NCBI GenBank assembly: GCA_964468125.1
Contig: CAYXVF010000028.1
Location: 1-58,751 of the forward strand
Length of the DNA: 58,751 bases
Origin: CAYXVF01 sp964468125
GTDB lineage: Bacteria; Myxococcota; XYA12-FULL-58-9; CAYXVF01
Direction: 5' to 3'
The notes beneath the pieces are model-generated. The model ran no database searches. It worked only from the letters and a program-made list of their open reading frames with translations, and had not been told where the DNA came from. Of this stretch, positions 37,238 through 46,343 are shown one piece after another (within the stretch, counting starts at the first letter, position 1; the number at the start of each line of letters is the position of its first letter). The translations under genes and the position numbers were made by a program.

Positions 37238-38782
37238 ATGAATATTCCTGGCGCCATCGGCCCCGCCATCGGCACCGTCGTACAAGAGCTCGAGGAGCTT
37301 CTCGCGGCGGAGTTCGTCCAGCAGCTGACCGCTCAGAGCCCCGCTCCCCTCGACGCCATGGATCGTGCGGTGCGGACCGTCATGAAGGAGCGCGATGCTC
37401 GCGCCGATCATGGCGGCAAGAGGCTCGACTCCTATCTCGAGGTTCTCAAAACGGCGGAGATCCAAGGGCGCAGGCTTCCCGCCGACGAGCTCAACGCGGC
37501 GATCCTCCAAATGGCCGCCGCCGGCTACTCGGAGGAAGCCCAGGCGGATTTCGTGGCGTTCTTAAAGCGCAAGCTGGCGCTGAAGGACGGCAAAGAGCTC
37601 TCGAAGAAGAAGGCGAAGAATCTGAGCGACGTGCTCGAGACCCTCCGGCCAGCGTTGCCGGACAAACGCGACCTGGCGCTCGACACCCTCCGCGAGTTCT
37701 TCCGCGCCCAAGGCTTCAAGCTGCGCACCTTCGATCCGGCCCCAGACGCGGAGCAGTCGCGGCAGCTGCACCGGCGCGCCTATCGCGACACCCTGAATCC
37801 CTTGCGGGGCTCGGAAGAGGGCCTGCGCAAGCGCGACGTTCGAGAGCTCCTGGCGCATCTTGGGAATACGGCCGACGAGGCCGACCTCGAGTGGGCACGC
37901 TGGCAGGTCGAAGGGCGCATTCGCATGGGGAGCCTGAAGTTCGCCAATCGCGAGGCGAAAAAGCTCTTCGACGATTTCTTTGCGGAGCATCTGGGCGATG
38001 CGCCACCGGTCCATCGCAATGCGCTCTACCTGCGCGCCCGAGAGCTTCGGCACAAGATCAACGGAGGCGAGGACGCCAAGGCCATCGCGGCGACGACCGA
38101 GACCTTCATGCGCGAGGCTGCGTCCTTTGAAGAGGATCCGGACGCGCTCTACTTCGCCCACCGGGTGCTCGGTCGTGAGCTGAGCAAGGCGCGACGTGCA
38201 GGTGACGACGACGTTGCTCAGCTCGCCGACGTCGTTGAGAACGCAGCCGCGGGTTTCTTTGATCCGCGCCTCGACGGCAAGCTCGACCGCTACAGCGAAC
38301 GGCACCGTATCCGTAGAATGGTGGAAGCGGGTGAGCTCAGTGAGATCGACTCCTGGCGAATGCTCGCGGCGGTGCAGGTGAGCTCGACCTGGATCGAGTA
38401 CACCGCGGCCCAGCAAGCCCTTCGCTTCGAGATCCAGCAGATGCTCTTCGACGCGATGAACGAGGTGATGGAGACGATCTCGGACAACATGCGCGACGCG
38501 GCATCCGAGGACATCGTGGACAGTGAGGGCAACGTGATCATCTCCGCGCTCGAGCTCTACCTCGAACGCCTCGAGAAGGAGCGTCAGATCCTCGAGCGAA
38601 TCGAGCACGCCCATGAGCTCGACGCGATGGCCCAGCGCCTGGTGGTCGACAATCAGATCGTGGGCGCGGTGAATCTCTACGTCGCCGCCCGAACCCCGGG
38701 CGAGAAGAGCGACGCGGCTGGCGAAATCGCGAGCCTCCTCTCCGCCCGCGCGGCTCTCGAGCCCATCAACCGCGCGGACTGA
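37238..38782 (+). CDS. Helical protein of unknown function
   Basis: 514 residues, no signal peptide, no membrane span. Almost entirely helical with many charged residues and no Cys at all. Segments such as FAVHRVLGRELSKARR-like (YFAHRVLGRELSKARRAGDDD), LRFEIQQMLFDAMNEVMETI and ALELYLERLEKERQILERIEHAHELDAM suggest a repeat or coiled-coil scaffold. I recognise no family. The ATG at 37238 has only a weak ribosome-binding site; codon use fits a real gene over its whole length. Confidence 0.55.
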   Translation: MNIPGAIGPAIGTVVQELEELLAAEFVQQLTAQSPAPLDAMDRAVRTVMKERDARADHGGKRLDSYLEVLKTAEIQGRRLPADELNAAILQMAAAGYSEEAQADFVAFLKRKLALKDGKELSKKKAKNLSDVLETLRPALPDKRDLALDTLREFFRAQGFKLRTFDPAPDAEQSRQLHRRAYRDTLNPLRGSEEGLRKRDVRELLAHLGNTADEADLEWARWQVEGRIRMGSLKFANREAKKLFDDFFAEHLGDAPPVHRNALYLRARELRHKINGGEDAKAIAATTETFMREAASFEEDPDALYFAHRVLGRELSKARRAGDDDVAQLADVVENAAAGFFDPRLDGKLDRYSERHRIRRMVEAGELSEIDSWRMLAAVQVSSTWIEYTAAQQALRFEIQQMLFDAMNEVMETISDNMRDAASEDIVDSEGNVIISALELYLERLEKERQILERIEHAHELDAMAQRLVVDNQIVGAVNLYVAARTPGEKSDAAGEIASLLSARAALEPINRAD

Positions 38783-38923
38783 TCGCGGCGCCAAACCCGT
38801 TCATCGCTGCACCTTTTCTTCTTCGTTCTTTCGTTCTGGCCACGGTCGAGGACATCGAATCGGTCATGCTCTTTGGGCACGATTTTCGCGCAACCCCCGC
38901 GGCCTGCTGCCGATACACTCAAC

Positions 38924-39643
38924 ATGAAGCTCGATGCTGCCTATGTTGTTCTTTTGGCTTGCGGGCTCGCCGCATGCGGGGGCGAGCAGCTGCAGAAGCG
39001 CGACCTGCCTCGCTTGCCGCAATCCGAGCTCACACCGCTGCCCGGAAACAGCAATGGAAATGGCACGCCGCCGATCCCCAGTGTCTGCGACGAGGTCGCG
39101 GATCTCGACGCGACGTGTCCCGGCGCAACCCTTGCGTGCCCGGACGAAGACATTGGCGCCTGTATTCTCGCCAACGAAAGCGCGGTCGCGGGCTGGTGCA
39201 CCATCGAGTCCGGCGGAGCGGTGTGCGACGGCGATGCTCCGAGCGCGGCTCATGAATCCTGGTGTCGGATCCAAGCCTGCTACGGCGAGAATTATAATGG
39301 ATGTGTTCAGAACGGCCTCGAAGAGTGCACGCCCCCACCACCGCCGCCTCCGCCAGGGGTTTGCGATGAAATCGAAGCGATCGCTGGGGCCTGCCCCGGT
39401 TATGGCTACAACTGCCCGGCCTTTCCGGTGGTACAGTCCCAGTGTTTCTTGGAGCTGCTCGAGCTGATGGTGCAGGAGGTCGGAGGCGTGTGTTTCATGT
39501 TCGATGCGTCCGAGGTCCGATGCGCGGGCGGAGCGCCGTCGGTGGAAGGGTTCACCTCATGTGTGACCCAAGAGTGCTTCGGTATCGACGACTACGATTC
39601 CTGCATGGCGAACCTCGAAATCGTCTGTACCTATAGCCCCTAG
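38924..39643 (+). CDS. Cys-rich lipoprotein with two repeats
   Basis: 239 residues. The start is the ATG before KLDAAYVVLLACGLAAC (lipobox LAAC). The mature protein has two copies of the pattern VCDE(V/I)..(L/I)..(T/A)CPG followed by Cys at similar spacing (positions near VCDEVADLDATCPG and VCDEIEAIAGACPG), joined by a run of eight Pro. Each repeat ends with a (CRIQACYGE / CVTQECFGI) segment. Probable extracytoplasmic disulfide-bonded protein; function unknown. Confidence 0.65.
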   Translation: MKLDAAYVVLLACGLAACGGEQLQKRDLPRLPQSELTPLPGNSNGNGTPPIPSVCDEVADLDATCPGATLACPDEDIGACILANESAVAGWCTIESGGAVCDGDAPSAAHESWCRIQACYGENYNGCVQNGLEECTPPPPPPPPGVCDEIEAIAGACPGYGYNCPAFPVVQSQCFLELLELMVQEVGGVCFMFDASEVRCAGGAPSVEGFTSCVTQECFGIDDYDSCMANLEIVCTYSP

Positions 39644-39685
39644 CCTGTCTCGAGCCCACGGTTGACACTCCGGTCACCAAACCGC

Positions 39686-40435
39686 ATGAGCGGGGCGGTC
39701 ATGACGGAGCATGTCTCACGCGAGCACGCCGCCGCGGTCGGTCTTCCCGACTCTACGCCGGCAAAGTATCTGAAGATCTTGGACGCGAGCGCGCTGGGTC
39801 TCTTGGTCCACGAGATCTACGCGTCGATTCAAGGGGAGTCGACCCACGCCGGTCGACCCTGCACGTTTGTTAGACTCAGCGCGTGCCATCTTCGTTGCAC
39901 CTACTGCGACACGCCACACGCCTTTGGACAGGGTGAGCGAATGGCGCGAGACGAGGTGCTCGGCCGCGTTCGCGAGCTCGGGATCCGGCTCGTTGAATTG
40001 ACGGGTGGCGAGCCACTCCTTCAGGCGGAGGCGCTGCCGCTGATGCGCGAGTTGTGCGACGCGGGCTACGAGGTCTTGCTCGAGACCAGTGGCTCGCTGG
40101 ACATTCGTCCGGTCGACGCGCGGGTGAAGCGCATCGTCGACCTGAAGACGCCGTCGAGCGGCGAGGTCGAGGCGAACCGCTGGGACAACCTCGACGCGTT
40201 ACTCCCCCACGACGAGGTCAAAATCGTGCTCGGCAGTCGAGAGGACTACGAGTGGGCACGCACCCAGATCCAGGAGCGCAGCATCGCCCGGCGGTGTGCG
40301 GTGTTGCTCGGCTGCGTTCACGACGCTTTGCCGCCGGCGGAGCTCGTTCGCTGGATGCTCGCAGATCGCCTGCCCGCCCGCTTTCAGCTTCAGGTGCACA
40401 AGGTCGTCTGGGAACCCACGGCTCGGGGAGTGTAA
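39686..40435 (+). CDS. queE: 7-carboxy-7-deazaguanine synthase
   Basis: About 249 residues. Radical-SAM cysteines are CHLRCTYCDTP (C-x3-C-x2-C); further blocks are HEIYASIQGESTHAGRPCTFVRLSAC in style, LVELTGGEPLLQ, LETSGSLDI and VDLKTPSSGE, matching QueE. It converts CPH4 to CDG on the way to queuosine/preQ1. The exact start is uncertain: ATG at 39686 or 39701; an in-frame TTG at 39662 is less likely. A tail of about 35 residues precedes the conserved core. No other que genes are adjacent. Confidence 0.9.
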   Translation: MSGAVMTEHVSREHAAAVGLPDSTPAKYLKILDASALGLLVHEIYASIQGESTHAGRPCTFVRLSACHLRCTYCDTPHAFGQGERMARDEVLGRVRELGIRLVELTGGEPLLQAEALPLMRELCDAGYEVLLETSGSLDIRPVDARVKRIVDLKTPSSGEVEANRWDNLDALLPHDEVKIVLGSREDYEWARTQIQERSIARRCAVLLGCVHDALPPAELVRWMLADRLPARFQLQVHKVVWEPTARGV

Positions 40436-40477
40436 GGATGGTTGCTGCACCCCGACGCCGGTGTTACCCAAGGCGTG

Positions 40478-41797
40478 ATGGTTGATGCCGACGAAACCCG
40501 CGAAACCCTATCGAAATGGATACTCGCGTCGGGAATGGAGCTCGTCTTCGATCTGGAGAAGAGCCACGGAGCCTACCTCCACGACGGCAAGAGCGGGACC
40601 GAGTACCTCGACTTCTTTGGCATCTTCGCCGCACGCCCACTCGCGTTCAATCACGAAGGCCTGAAGGAACCCGAGTTTGTCGAGCGGCTCGCTCGTTCCG
40701 CGCGGATCAAGCCAACGAACTGCGACGTCCACACGGAAGAGTACGCGACGTTCATGAAGGCGTTCGCTGAGATCCCGCTCGGAGGTCAGTTCGAGCATGT
40801 CTTCCTGGTCGACGGAGGAGCCCTCGCGGTGGAAAACGCGATGAAGGCGGCGTTCGATTGGAAACACCAGAAGAATCTGGCGGCCAACAAAGGCGAGAAG
40901 GGCGCAAAGATCCTGCATTTCCGCCAGGCCTTTCACGGGCGCACCGGATACACGCTCTCCGTCAGCGACTCAGCCGATTCGCGCAAGACCATGTACTTTC
41001 CGAAGTTCGACTGGCCGCGGGTGTCGAATCCCAAGATGCGCTTTCCCTTCGACGACGAAGCAAAGGCCGAGGTCGAGGAGCTCGAGAAGAAATCGTTGGA
41101 GGAGATCTACCTCGCCTTCGACCGAAATCCGGACGACATCGCGGCCATTCTGATCGAGCCCATTCAAGGCGAAGGGGGAGACAACTACTTTCGCAGCGAG
41201 TTTTTGAAGGAGCTGCGCCGCGTGTGCGATGAGCGCGAGGCCCTATTGATTTTCGACGAGGTGCAAACGGGCTTTGGCGCGACGGGCGAATGGTGGGACT
41301 GGCAACACCACGACGTCAAACCGGACTTGCTGTGCTTTGGCAAGAAGACTCAAGTCTGCGGCTTTGCGAGCACGAATCGTGTGGATGAGGTGGAATCGGT
41401 CTTCAAAGTACCGTCGCGAATCTCGAGCACCTTCGAGGGAAACCTGACCGACATGGTTCGTGCGACGCAGATCATCGACATCGTCGAGCGAGACGGCTTG
41501 GTCCAAAACGCGGCGGTGATGGGCAAATACATGCTGCGATTGCTGGACGAGCTCGCCGGAGCGCACCAGGAAATGAGCAACGTACGGGGGCGCGGCTTGT
41601 GGTCTGCATTTGACTTGCCCTCGACGGAGGAGCGGAACCGAATGGTGGAGATGTGCTTCGAGGAGAAGCTGATCCTCCTGCCATGCGGAACCCGATCGAT
41701 CCGTTTTCGGCCCTCCCTCGACATTGACGCCGATTCCATCGCCAGGGCCGTCGCTCAGGCAGAGGCGGGACTCAAGCGAACCTACGGTCGGATGTGA
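40478..41797 (+). CDS. lat: L-lysine 6-transaminase
   Basis: 439 residues, class III PLP aminotransferase. It matches the lysine-epsilon group in its sequence: DFFGIFAARPLAFNH, HVFLVDGGALAVENAMKAAFDWK, FHGRTGYTLSVSDS, ILIEPIQGEGGDNYF, LIFDEVQTGFGATG and FGKKTQVCG (PLP lysine). These enzymes move the epsilon-amino group of lysine to 2-oxoglutarate, giving piperideine-6-carboxylate. AAGG precedes the ATG. Followed immediately by dapB (2 bp gap), so lysine breakdown and lysine synthesis genes share a transcript. Probably starvation or secondary metabolism; context only. Confidence 0.9.
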   Translation: MVDADETRETLSKWILASGMELVFDLEKSHGAYLHDGKSGTEYLDFFGIFAARPLAFNHEGLKEPEFVERLARSARIKPTNCDVHTEEYATFMKAFAEIPLGGQFEHVFLVDGGALAVENAMKAAFDWKHQKNLAANKGEKGAKILHFRQAFHGRTGYTLSVSDSADSRKTMYFPKFDWPRVSNPKMRFPFDDEAKAEVEELEKKSLEEIYLAFDRNPDDIAAILIEPIQGEGGDNYFRSEFLKELRRVCDEREALLIFDEVQTGFGATGEWWDWQHHDVKPDLLCFGKKTQVCGFASTNRVDEVESVFKVPSRISSTFEGNLTDMVRATQIIDIVERDGLVQNAAVMGKYMLRLLDELAGAHQEMSNVRGRGLWSAFDLPSTEERNRMVEMCFEEKLILLPCGTRSIRFRPSLDIDADSIARAVAQAEAGLKRTYGRM

Positions 41798-41799
41798 CC

Positions 41800-42597
41800 A
41801 TGAGTGGTTCTGCACGATTAGGGGTAGTAGGGACCGCGGGGCGCATGGGCAGCCGGGTGGTCGAGCTCGTCAAAGCACACCCGGGTCTGACGCTCACCGC
41901 GGCGCTCGAGCGGGACCGCGCGAAGGAAGGGCTCGACTCGGGGACACTCGCGGGAGCTGAGCCGAACGGCGTGATCGCCACCTGCGATCCCTCACGTGCG
42001 ATCGAAGCCTGTGATGTTCTGGTGGATTTCAGCGCGCCCGCAGCATGTGCAGTCTTGGCTCCGATTTGCGCGGAGAATGCATGCGCCTACGTGTGTGCGT
42101 CGACGGGCATGGGTGAAGTAGAGGCCGTGGCGCTCGACGCGGCGTCAAAGAAGGTTCCGGTCTTGGTGGCGGCGAACCTGAGCGTTGGGGTCAACGTGCT
42201 ACGCGAGCTGGTGCGAGATGCCGCGGCCCGGCTGGGCACGGATTTCGATGTGGAGATCTTCGAGGTTCACCACAAACACAAACGCGACGCTCCGAGTGGC
42301 ACCGCCTACTGGCTGGGAGAGGCTGTGCGCGAGGCGCGCAGCGATCTCAAAGAGATCGACGCACGCGCGGGCCTCGACGCCAGCCGCAACCCCGATAGCC
42401 TGGGCTACGCCGTTGCGCGCGGCGGAGACGTCGCTGGTGAGCATACGGTTTTCTTCTTTGGCGACGGCGAACGCCTCGAGCTGACCCATCGTTCGACGAC
42501 GCCGGACATCTTCGCCCGTGGTGCCCTGCGTGCGGCCGCCTGGCTAGCAGGGCGGCCACCCGGTCGCTATCACATGCGCGATGTCCTGGAACGATGA
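41800..42597 (+). CDS. dapB: 4-hydroxy-tetrahydrodipicolinate reductase
   Basis: 265 residues. NAD(P)-binding start LGVVGTAGRMGSRVVELV (the GxxGxMG pattern), VDFSAPAA, and the family signature EVHHKHKRDAPSGTAYWLGE with the catalytic Lys-Lys/His set. It works in the diaminopimelate/lysine pathway, which also feeds peptidoglycan. The ATG is 2 bp after the lat stop. It overlaps folK by 17 bp. Confidence 0.95.
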   Translation: MSGSARLGVVGTAGRMGSRVVELVKAHPGLTLTAALERDRAKEGLDSGTLAGAEPNGVIATCDPSRAIEACDVLVDFSAPAACAVLAPICAENACAYVCASTGMGEVEAVALDAASKKVPVLVAANLSVGVNVLRELVRDAAARLGTDFDVEIFEVHHKHKRDAPSGTAYWLGEAVREARSDLKEIDARAGLDASRNPDSLGYAVARGGDVAGEHTVFFFGDGERLELTHRSTTPDIFARGALRAAAWLAGRPPGRYHMRDVLER

Positions 42598-43105
42598 CGT
42601 CTATATCGCTCTCGGCGGGAACGTCGGGGATGTGCGCGCGACCTTCCGGAACGTGAGCGAACGAGACCTGCCAGCCCTAGGGGCTGAGGTGATGGCGCGC
42701 TCCTCGGCCTATAGGACCGCCGCACTCACCTGGGACCCCAATGAGGAGCAAGAGGACTACTGGAACGCGGTGATCCGCGTGAGGACTCACCTGTCCGCGC
42801 CGGAGCTGATGCGCGAATTGATCGCCCTCGAAGAGGAGCACGGCCGAACGCGCGAGCGACGCTGGGCTCCTCGCACGCTCGATTTGGACCTCCTGCTCTA
42901 CGGCGAAACGCGGCTGAAGAGTGACCTCGTTGAGCTGCCTCATCCGCGGCTTCAGGACCGCGCTTTCGTGCTCGTACCCCTCGCCGAGATCGCTCCGACT
43001 CTCGCCATCCCCGGTGCCGGGACAATCGTAGACGCCCTCGACCGCTTGGAGCAGCGAGCCGAGGGCGCGATTTTGGAACGGGATGCGAGCTTCGCCCAGA
43101 CCTGA
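42581..43105 (+). CDS. folK: 2-amino-4-hydroxy-6-hydroxymethyldihydropteridine pyrophosphokinase
   Basis: 174 residues. It starts VYIALGGNVGDVR (ALG.N.GD, pterin/ATP site), then TWDPNEEQEDYWNAVIRVRTHLSAPELM-type segment, and the signature RWAPRTLDLDLLLYG with the metal-binding DxD. Transfers pyrophosphate from ATP to 6-hydroxymethyl-dihydropterin in folate synthesis. The ATG at 42581 overlaps dapB; downstream alternatives break the ALGGN motif. It remains intact, unlike the folA fragment at 22890. Confidence 0.95.
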   Translation: MSWNDDVYIALGGNVGDVRATFRNVSERDLPALGAEVMARSSAYRTAALTWDPNEEQEDYWNAVIRVRTHLSAPELMRELIALEEEHGRTRERRWAPRTLDLDLLLYGETRLKSDLVELPHPRLQDRAFVLVPLAEIAPTLAIPGAGTIVDALDRLEQRAEGAILERDASFAQT

Positions 43106-43110
43106 GCGTT

Positions 43111-45150
43111 CTACTGCCGGAACGCCTCCATCTGTTCTTTTTGAACCGTCGCGGGCGCCGTTTCATCGTGCGAGTAGCTCATCTCGAAAGAGCCCGCTCC
43201 GTGGGTGATGGACTCGAGCGTGCTCGAGTAGGTCTGCATTTCCGATAGGGGCGCCTGCGCGTGCACGTGCACCAGGTTGTCCGCCAGGTAGTCGGTCTGG
43301 AGGACTTGCCCGCGTCGCGTATTCAGATCGGAGTTGATGTCGCCGACGACGTCGCTCGGCGCGGTCACGTCGATCTCCACCATCGGCTCGAGGAGCACGG
43401 GCCCCGCCTTCTCGATCGCGTCGATGAAAGCTTTGCGCCCGGCTGAAATGAAGGCGACCTCCTTCGAGTCCACGGCGTGGTGTTTGCCGTCATACACCGA
43501 AACCTTCACGCCATAGACCGGGTAGCCAGCAGCAACACCTTCATCCATGGCTTGGCGAACACCTTTCTCAACCGCACTCATGAACTGCCGCGGAATCGAT
43601 CCACCGATGGTGTCATCGACGAAGACCAATCGCTCAGTGGCTTCGCCGTTTTGCAGCGGCTCAACCCGGAGGAAAACCTCGCCGAATTGTCCGGCGCCAC
43701 CGGTCTGCTTCTTGTGCCGGTGGTGGCCTTCGGCCTTCTTCGTAATGGTCTCCTTGTAGGCGATACGTGGCGGCTTGGTCTCGACGTCCACATTGAAACG
43801 GTTGGACAGGCGTTCGAGGAGCACGCGCATGTGCTGCTCACCGAGCGCGCGCAGAATCGCATCATGGGTCCTCGGGTCGTAGTCGATCTCGACCGTTGGA
43901 TCCTCTTCGGCGAGACGCTGAAGCGCTCCGGAGATTTTTGCCTCGTCGCCGTGCCGCTTGGGGGTCACGGCCGCGCCGTACATCGGTCGCGGAACCGGGA
44001 GCGGCTTGAAGCGCAGGTCGTGAATCGTCGGCCCGTGAAGGACACCGTCATAGTGGAGCTCATCCACCTTCGCGACCGCGACGATCTCGCCCGCCACCGC
44101 TTCTTCGATCCGTTCCTGCTCCTTGCCATGGAGGCGCAGCAGATGAACCAATTTGACCGGCTTCTTCACGCCGTCGAGGTGGAGGAACCCATGCGCGGAG
44201 AGCGAGCCCTGATGCACCTTCAGCATCGCGAGCTTTCCAACGTAGGGGTCGGTCGACACCTTGAACACGTGGCATACGGTTGGGCCGTCGGACTCGGGAT
44301 CCGGCAGCCAATCTTCTTCCGTGCCATCCTCGAGCTTGTGCAAAAACGGCCGCGGATTGCCTTCGAGTGGATTCGGCGCGAGCCGAGCGAAAATGTGCAG
44401 GAGGTCGTCGAGACCGGCTCCCGTTCGGGCGCTCGTGAAACAGATGGGGACCAGGTGCGCGTCCCGCAGCGCTTTTTCGAATGCGTCGTGCAATTGCTCG
44501 GGCTTCAGGTGTCCTTGCTCGAGGTAGACGTTCATGAGCTCTTCGTCGAGCTCGACGCATTGGTCGACCAGAGCGGTGTGCGCATCAGCGACGCTGCTGA
44601 AGGCGGACTCTCCGTCGCTCTTCTCCCAGACGTCGATGACGTCTTCACCGTCAGGCGTCGGCAGGTTGATCGGCATGCACGCGCTGCCGAAGGTTTGGTG
44701 GATCTGCTCGAGGAGCTCCTCGAGATCCTGAACGTGCTCGTCGGTCTTGTTGACGATGATGACGTGGGGAAGCTTCCGAGCTTCTACGATGTCCATCATG
44801 CGTCGGGTGGTCGATTGAATGCCGCGGTCTGCGGAGATTACGATGGCGACGCACTCGACCGCGGGGAGGACACTGAGTGCTTGGCCGAACATGTCAGGGG
44901 CGCCAGGAGTGTCGGCGATGGTGATACGGGCGTCTTCGTGCTCGAAGTGGACGAAAGCAGAATTTAGTGAGTGGCCGTGTTCGCGTTCTTCAGGTTCGTA
45001 GTCGCAAGTGGTGTTGCCACCCTCTACGGTGCCCGCGCGGCCGATACGACCTACCCGTGCCAAGAGGGACTCGACGAGGGTGGTCTTACCGGCCCCCGCG
45101 TGGCCTACGAGGGCGATGTTCCTCAGTTGTGTAGTGTGTTGGGTCATCAT
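43111..45150 (-). CDS. EF-G-like translational GTPase (EF-G2 type)
   Basis: 679 residues from the ATG at 45150, preceded by AGGAGGGAACC. Motifs: P-loop GHAGAGKTT, which is the EF-G2 type (main EF-G has GHIDAGKTT), G3 DTPG, G4 VNKTD, and domain IV start HRHKKQTGGAGQFGEV. Domains II-V are complete to PLSEMQTYSSTLESITHGAGSF. This paralogous branch is found beside the normal EF-G in many bacteria; its role is not the main translocation step in known cases. It follows the MYXO-CTERM gene after 90 bp. Convergent with folK. Confidence 0.88.
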   Translation of the reverse strand: MMTQHTTQLRNIALVGHAGAGKTTLVESLLARVGRIGRAGTVEGGNTTCDYEPEEREHGHSLNSAFVHFEHEDARITIADTPGAPDMFGQALSVLPAVECVAIVISADRGIQSTTRRMMDIVEARKLPHVIIVNKTDEHVQDLEELLEQIHQTFGSACMPINLPTPDGEDVIDVWEKSDGESAFSSVADAHTALVDQCVELDEELMNVYLEQGHLKPEQLHDAFEKALRDAHLVPICFTSARTGAGLDDLLHIFARLAPNPLEGNPRPFLHKLEDGTEEDWLPDPESDGPTVCHVFKVSTDPYVGKLAMLKVHQGSLSAHGFLHLDGVKKPVKLVHLLRLHGKEQERIEEAVAGEIVAVAKVDELHYDGVLHGPTIHDLRFKPLPVPRPMYGAAVTPKRHGDEAKISGALQRLAEEDPTVEIDYDPRTHDAILRALGEQHMRVLLERLSNRFNVDVETKPPRIAYKETITKKAEGHHRHKKQTGGAGQFGEVFLRVEPLQNGEATERLVFVDDTIGGSIPRQFMSAVEKGVRQAMDEGVAAGYPVYGVKVSVYDGKHHAVDSKEVAFISAGRKAFIDAIEKAGPVLLEPMVEIDVTAPSDVVGDINSDLNTRRGQVLQTDYLADNLVHVHAQAPLSEMQTYSSTLESITHGAGSFEMSYSHDETAPATVQKEQMEAFRQ

Positions 45151-45240
45151 GGTTCCCTCCTGTTTTCGGTCGTCCTCTCCCCAAATCAGACAAGGAACCT
45201 CCCGCGCTACGCGCTGGGGCAAGCTTGAATTTGATTCAGA

Positions 45241-45618
45241 TCAACCGCCCGCGCCGCGGCGACGGCGGCGAAGCAAAAAGAGGCCCACGAGTCCCGCGAA
45301 GAGCGATCCTCCGCTCGCCGCACAGCCGCCCTGCGCTTCTGCTTGCGGTGCCACGCCGAAGACCTCGGGTTGGTCGAGCATTTCGAGGGTCAGGACCTCG
45401 AAGCCGAGGGCGTCGGCCCGTTGGGCGATCATCGCATCCCGGCTGTCGTAGAGTTCCATGACCCAGCTGTGCAGCTCTTGACACTCTGCGTCGCAGGCTC
45501 CGTCGACAATGAGGTTGGGGCGGTCGCGGCCATGTGTAATGACGCCTCCGGCCTGCGCCTCGCCGCTCGATGCGGCAAGGGTGGCGAAAAGGGCGAGAAG
45601 AAACAGGCGGAAGGTCAT
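45241..45618 (-). CDS. Small exported protein with MYXO-CTERM sorting tail
   Basis: 125 residues. Signal peptide MTFRLFLLALFATLAASSGEAQA. The C-terminus has GGCAASGGSLFAGLVGLFLLRRRRR in pattern: Cys, hydrophobic stretch, Arg cluster, which is the MYXO-CTERM tail known from myxobacteria and thought to be processed for surface display. The middle has two Cys (DGACDAECQELHSWVMELYDSRDAM). The ATG overlaps the upstream gene's stop by 4 bp (ATGA). Third gene of the sigma-54-activator operon. Confidence 0.8.
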   Translation of the reverse strand: MTFRLFLLALFATLAASSGEAQAGGVITHGRDRPNLIVDGACDAECQELHSWVMELYDSRDAMIAQRADALGFEVLTLEMLDQPEVFGVAPQAEAQGGCAASGGSLFAGLVGLFLLRRRRRGAGG

Positions 45619-46343
45619 TGCAGGGCTCCTTCGTGGGATTCCAACCCCGGGATGCGCCAGTGGCTCGCGACCATCAGTTGATAGGTCGCACGCTCCGGAG
45701 GGCAGCTCTTTGTGGAGAGCTCGTCCATGAAACGATTCGTTCGGTTGGTGAGGGTCTCGAAGCGACGCCGGTCCGCGATGCAGTCGAACTGCGAGACCAC
45801 CGCCTCGTTTCGGGTCTCGCGCGAGGACCGCAGGCGCGAGGCAGTTTGAAGATGGAGAAGCGCCTGGTCAGCGGGATCGAGTTCGTCGCGACGAACCTCC
45901 GAGGCGCCGATCACCAGTACCGATAGGCGAGCGCCGGGATCCTGCAGGGGCGCGTCCGCGAGGCTGGAGAGGTCTTCGAAGAAGCTCTGAACCGGGCCTG
46001 CGAGCATTCCGTCGCGTTCCTCGGGCGCCAGCAGGAGAGTGTCATTCATGAGGCGTGTCGTGGGCTGGGCGCTGGCGGTCAGGGATGGCAAGACGTAGCG
46101 CTCCAGAAACGACACCATTCCTTCCTGCCGCATCTGCTGGTACGTGCTGCTCACCGCTCTCACGCCCCCGGGCGTTGCACGAATCAAGCCATAGCGTTCG
46201 AGACGCTCGACGGTCCGCTCCGAGCCTGCGAAGCCGACCACCGCGTCACGCGGCAGCGGATTCTCGATCAAGCGCAAGATGAGCTCGAGGTTGTCTTGCA
46301 GGAGATCGTAGGCGACCTCGTTTTCGACCAGCACCGTGCCCAT
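45615..46343 (-). CDS. Protein of unknown function linked to the sigma-54 activator
   Basis: 242 residues from the ATG at 46343, which shares one base with the activator stop (TGATG). Longer in-frame starts lie inside the activator gene. No signal peptide. Residues about 40-85 (FAGSERTVERLERYGLIRATPGGVRAVSSTYQQM) look like a winged-helix-type segment; the rest is helical with LSVLVIGASEVRRDEL and two late Cys. No family is recognised. Tight overlap suggests that it works with the activator. Confidence 0.6.
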   Translation of the reverse strand: MGTVLVENEVAYDLLQDNLELILRLIENPLPRDAVVGFAGSERTVERLERYGLIRATPGGVRAVSSTYQQMRQEGMVSFLERYVLPSLTASAQPTTRLMNDTLLLAPEERDGMLAGPVQSFFEDLSSLADAPLQDPGARLSVLVIGASEVRRDELDPADQALLHLQTASRLRSSRETRNEAVVSQFDCIADRRRFETLTNRTNRFMDELSTKSCPPERATYQLMVASHWRIPGLESHEGALQ

